Shown one piece after another: positions 6,121 through 6,462 of a DNA stretch of 6,462 bases. The stretch comes from Rhodospirillales bacterium 47_12_T64 (GTDB lineage: Bacteria; Pseudomonadota; Alphaproteobacteria; Kiloniellales; Kiloniellaceae). The stretch spans positions 3,407 to 9,868 of the forward strand of contig MABB01000119.1 of assembly GCA_002162915.1 (NCBI GenBank). The letters run 5' to 3'. The position numbers and the translations under genes are program-made. Numbering within the stretch: the stretch's first letter is position 1; each line of letters starts with the position of its first letter. Under the pieces are notes generated by a model. That model was not told where the DNA came from. It searched no databases and saw nothing but the letters and a program-made list of their open reading frames with translations.

Positions 6121-6152
6121 GTACTTTGGGGATTATTTTCGCCCTAAAGTGC
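6121..6152. repeat. 11-base imperfect inverted repeat over the HAD-gene stop codon
   Basis: GTACTTTGGGG (6121-6131) and CCCTAAAGTGC (6142-6152) are inverted with a 10-base loop. In plus-strand RNA all 11 positions pair, two as G-U. In minus-strand RNA, the sense of the HAD gene, those two become A-C mismatches. The right arm covers the last codons and the stop of the HAD gene. No T-tract follows on either strand, so it is not a standard intrinsic terminator. Confidence 0.5.
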
Positions 6153-6462
6153 GTTGAGCCATCCGACAAGATCATCAGTTTGATGGTGGATGAAATCTGC
6201 AGGGGCACCGTTTTCATCTGTGGCACCAATTGATGCCCAATCGGTATCTGTTTTAACCCAGACTGTTGTCATCCCCATTTCCGCAGCGGGTTTTAGGTTT
6301 TTCGCAGAATCTTCAAAAAAAACTGAGCGCTTTGGATCGATCTTGTGTTTCTTTACCAGGTCGTCATAGGGAAACTGGGCTGGCTTGGGGATGTAGTCAG
6401 CATTGGCGATATCATAAATCTCTTCGAAATGATGAGAGACCCCCAATCGATCCATGACGTTT
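6144..6462 (-). CDS. HAD-family hydrolase, probable pyrimidine 5'-nucleotidase, C-terminal part (cut by window edge)
   Basis: About 105 C-terminal residues are visible, in a frame that runs off the window end; Met at 6455 is probably internal, since the frame is open upstream and the catalytic start of a HAD enzyme is missing. Counting from the window edge, LGVSHHFEEIYDIANADYIPKP (split here as LGVSHHFEEIYDIA, 6-19, and NADYIPKP, 20-27) holds the motif III lysine, Lys26. SVFFEDSAKNLKPAAEMGM (46-64) is HAD motif IV, with the acidic pair Glu50-Asp51 for Mg2+. This pattern, followed by TTVWV, matches pyrimidine 5'-nucleotidase-type HAD proteins (dephosphorylating UMP/CMP-like substrates). The N-terminal DxD nucleophile motif and the cap lie outside the window, so specificity is inferred. 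The stop is TAG at 6144-6146. It lies upstream of dapD on the same strand, 185 bases away, perhaps a separate transcription unit. Confidence 0.85.
   Translation of the reverse strand, partial: NVMDRLGVSHHFEEIYDIANADYIPKPAQFPYDDLVKKHKIDPKRSVFFEDSAKNLKPAAEMGMTTVWVKTDTDWASIGATDENGAPADFIHHQTDDLVGWLNAL

Larger units (their letters stand above)
5959..6143. other. Spacer between the HAD-hydrolase gene and dapD
   Basis: This is a 185-base spacer on the upstream side of dapD. Besides the promoter candidate it holds G-rich repeats on the plus strand (TTAGGGGC and CTAGGGGG, about 6102-6120) and half of a hairpin reaching into the HAD gene. I see no clear intrinsic terminator with a T-tract for the upstream gene and no convincing small gene. 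Confidence 0.5.

Noticed and set aside
6009..6233. Plus-strand 74-codon frame with a hydrophobic, Gly-rich stretch (possible small membrane protein)
   Set aside because: It begins at TTG, and its second half is antisense to the conserved HAD motif region. The hydrophobic run is tempting but there is no independent support.

Overview
The window looks like ordinary chromosomal housekeeping DNA from a Gram-negative bacterium, most likely an alphaproteobacterium. Three things point there: the close pairing of def-fmt-truA with a succinylase-branch dapD-dapE block, alphaproteobacterial-style sequences such as the TruA N-terminus, and the succinylase (not acetylase) route to diaminopimelate. Base composition is mixed, near half G+C by eye. 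I cannot name a genus from sequence alone. I see no mobile element, CRISPR array, tRNA, rRNA or phage gene.

Layout, left to right. Positions 1-793 (minus) hold the N-terminal 264 codons of rmuC, cut by the window edge; this gene is easy to miss because its stop lies outside the window. A 225-base divergent spacer follows. On the plus strand come def (peptide deformylase, 1019-1537), fmt (methionyl-tRNA formyltransferase, 1613-2554) and truA (tRNA pseudouridine synthase, 2554-3351). fmt and truA overlap by one base. truA converges, with only 5 bases between stops, on a minus-strand cluster: a small polytopic membrane protein of unknown function (3357-3932, apparent TTG start), dapE (3929-5092) and dapD (5116-5958). 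A 185-base spacer separates dapD from the C-terminal part of a HAD-family pyrimidine 5'-nucleotidase-like hydrolase (6144 to beyond 6462), also on the minus strand.

How the genes work together. Fmt formylates initiator Met-tRNA and Def removes the formyl group from nascent proteins, so they act at opposite ends of one cycle. TruA modifies tRNA anticodon arms. DapD and DapE carry out the succinylation and desuccinylation steps of the diaminopimelate/lysine pathway and are transcribed together, with the membrane protein translationally coupled to dapE. RmuC is a neighbour with a presumed role in DNA recombination or genome stability.

I looked for an undescribed system and did not find a convincing one. 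The least explained gene is the five-helix membrane protein coupled to dapE. The other items worth a look are small: a strand-asymmetric (G-U) hairpin over the stop codon of the HAD gene, an inverted repeat at the 5-base convergent junction, and dyads in the rmuC/def spacer.
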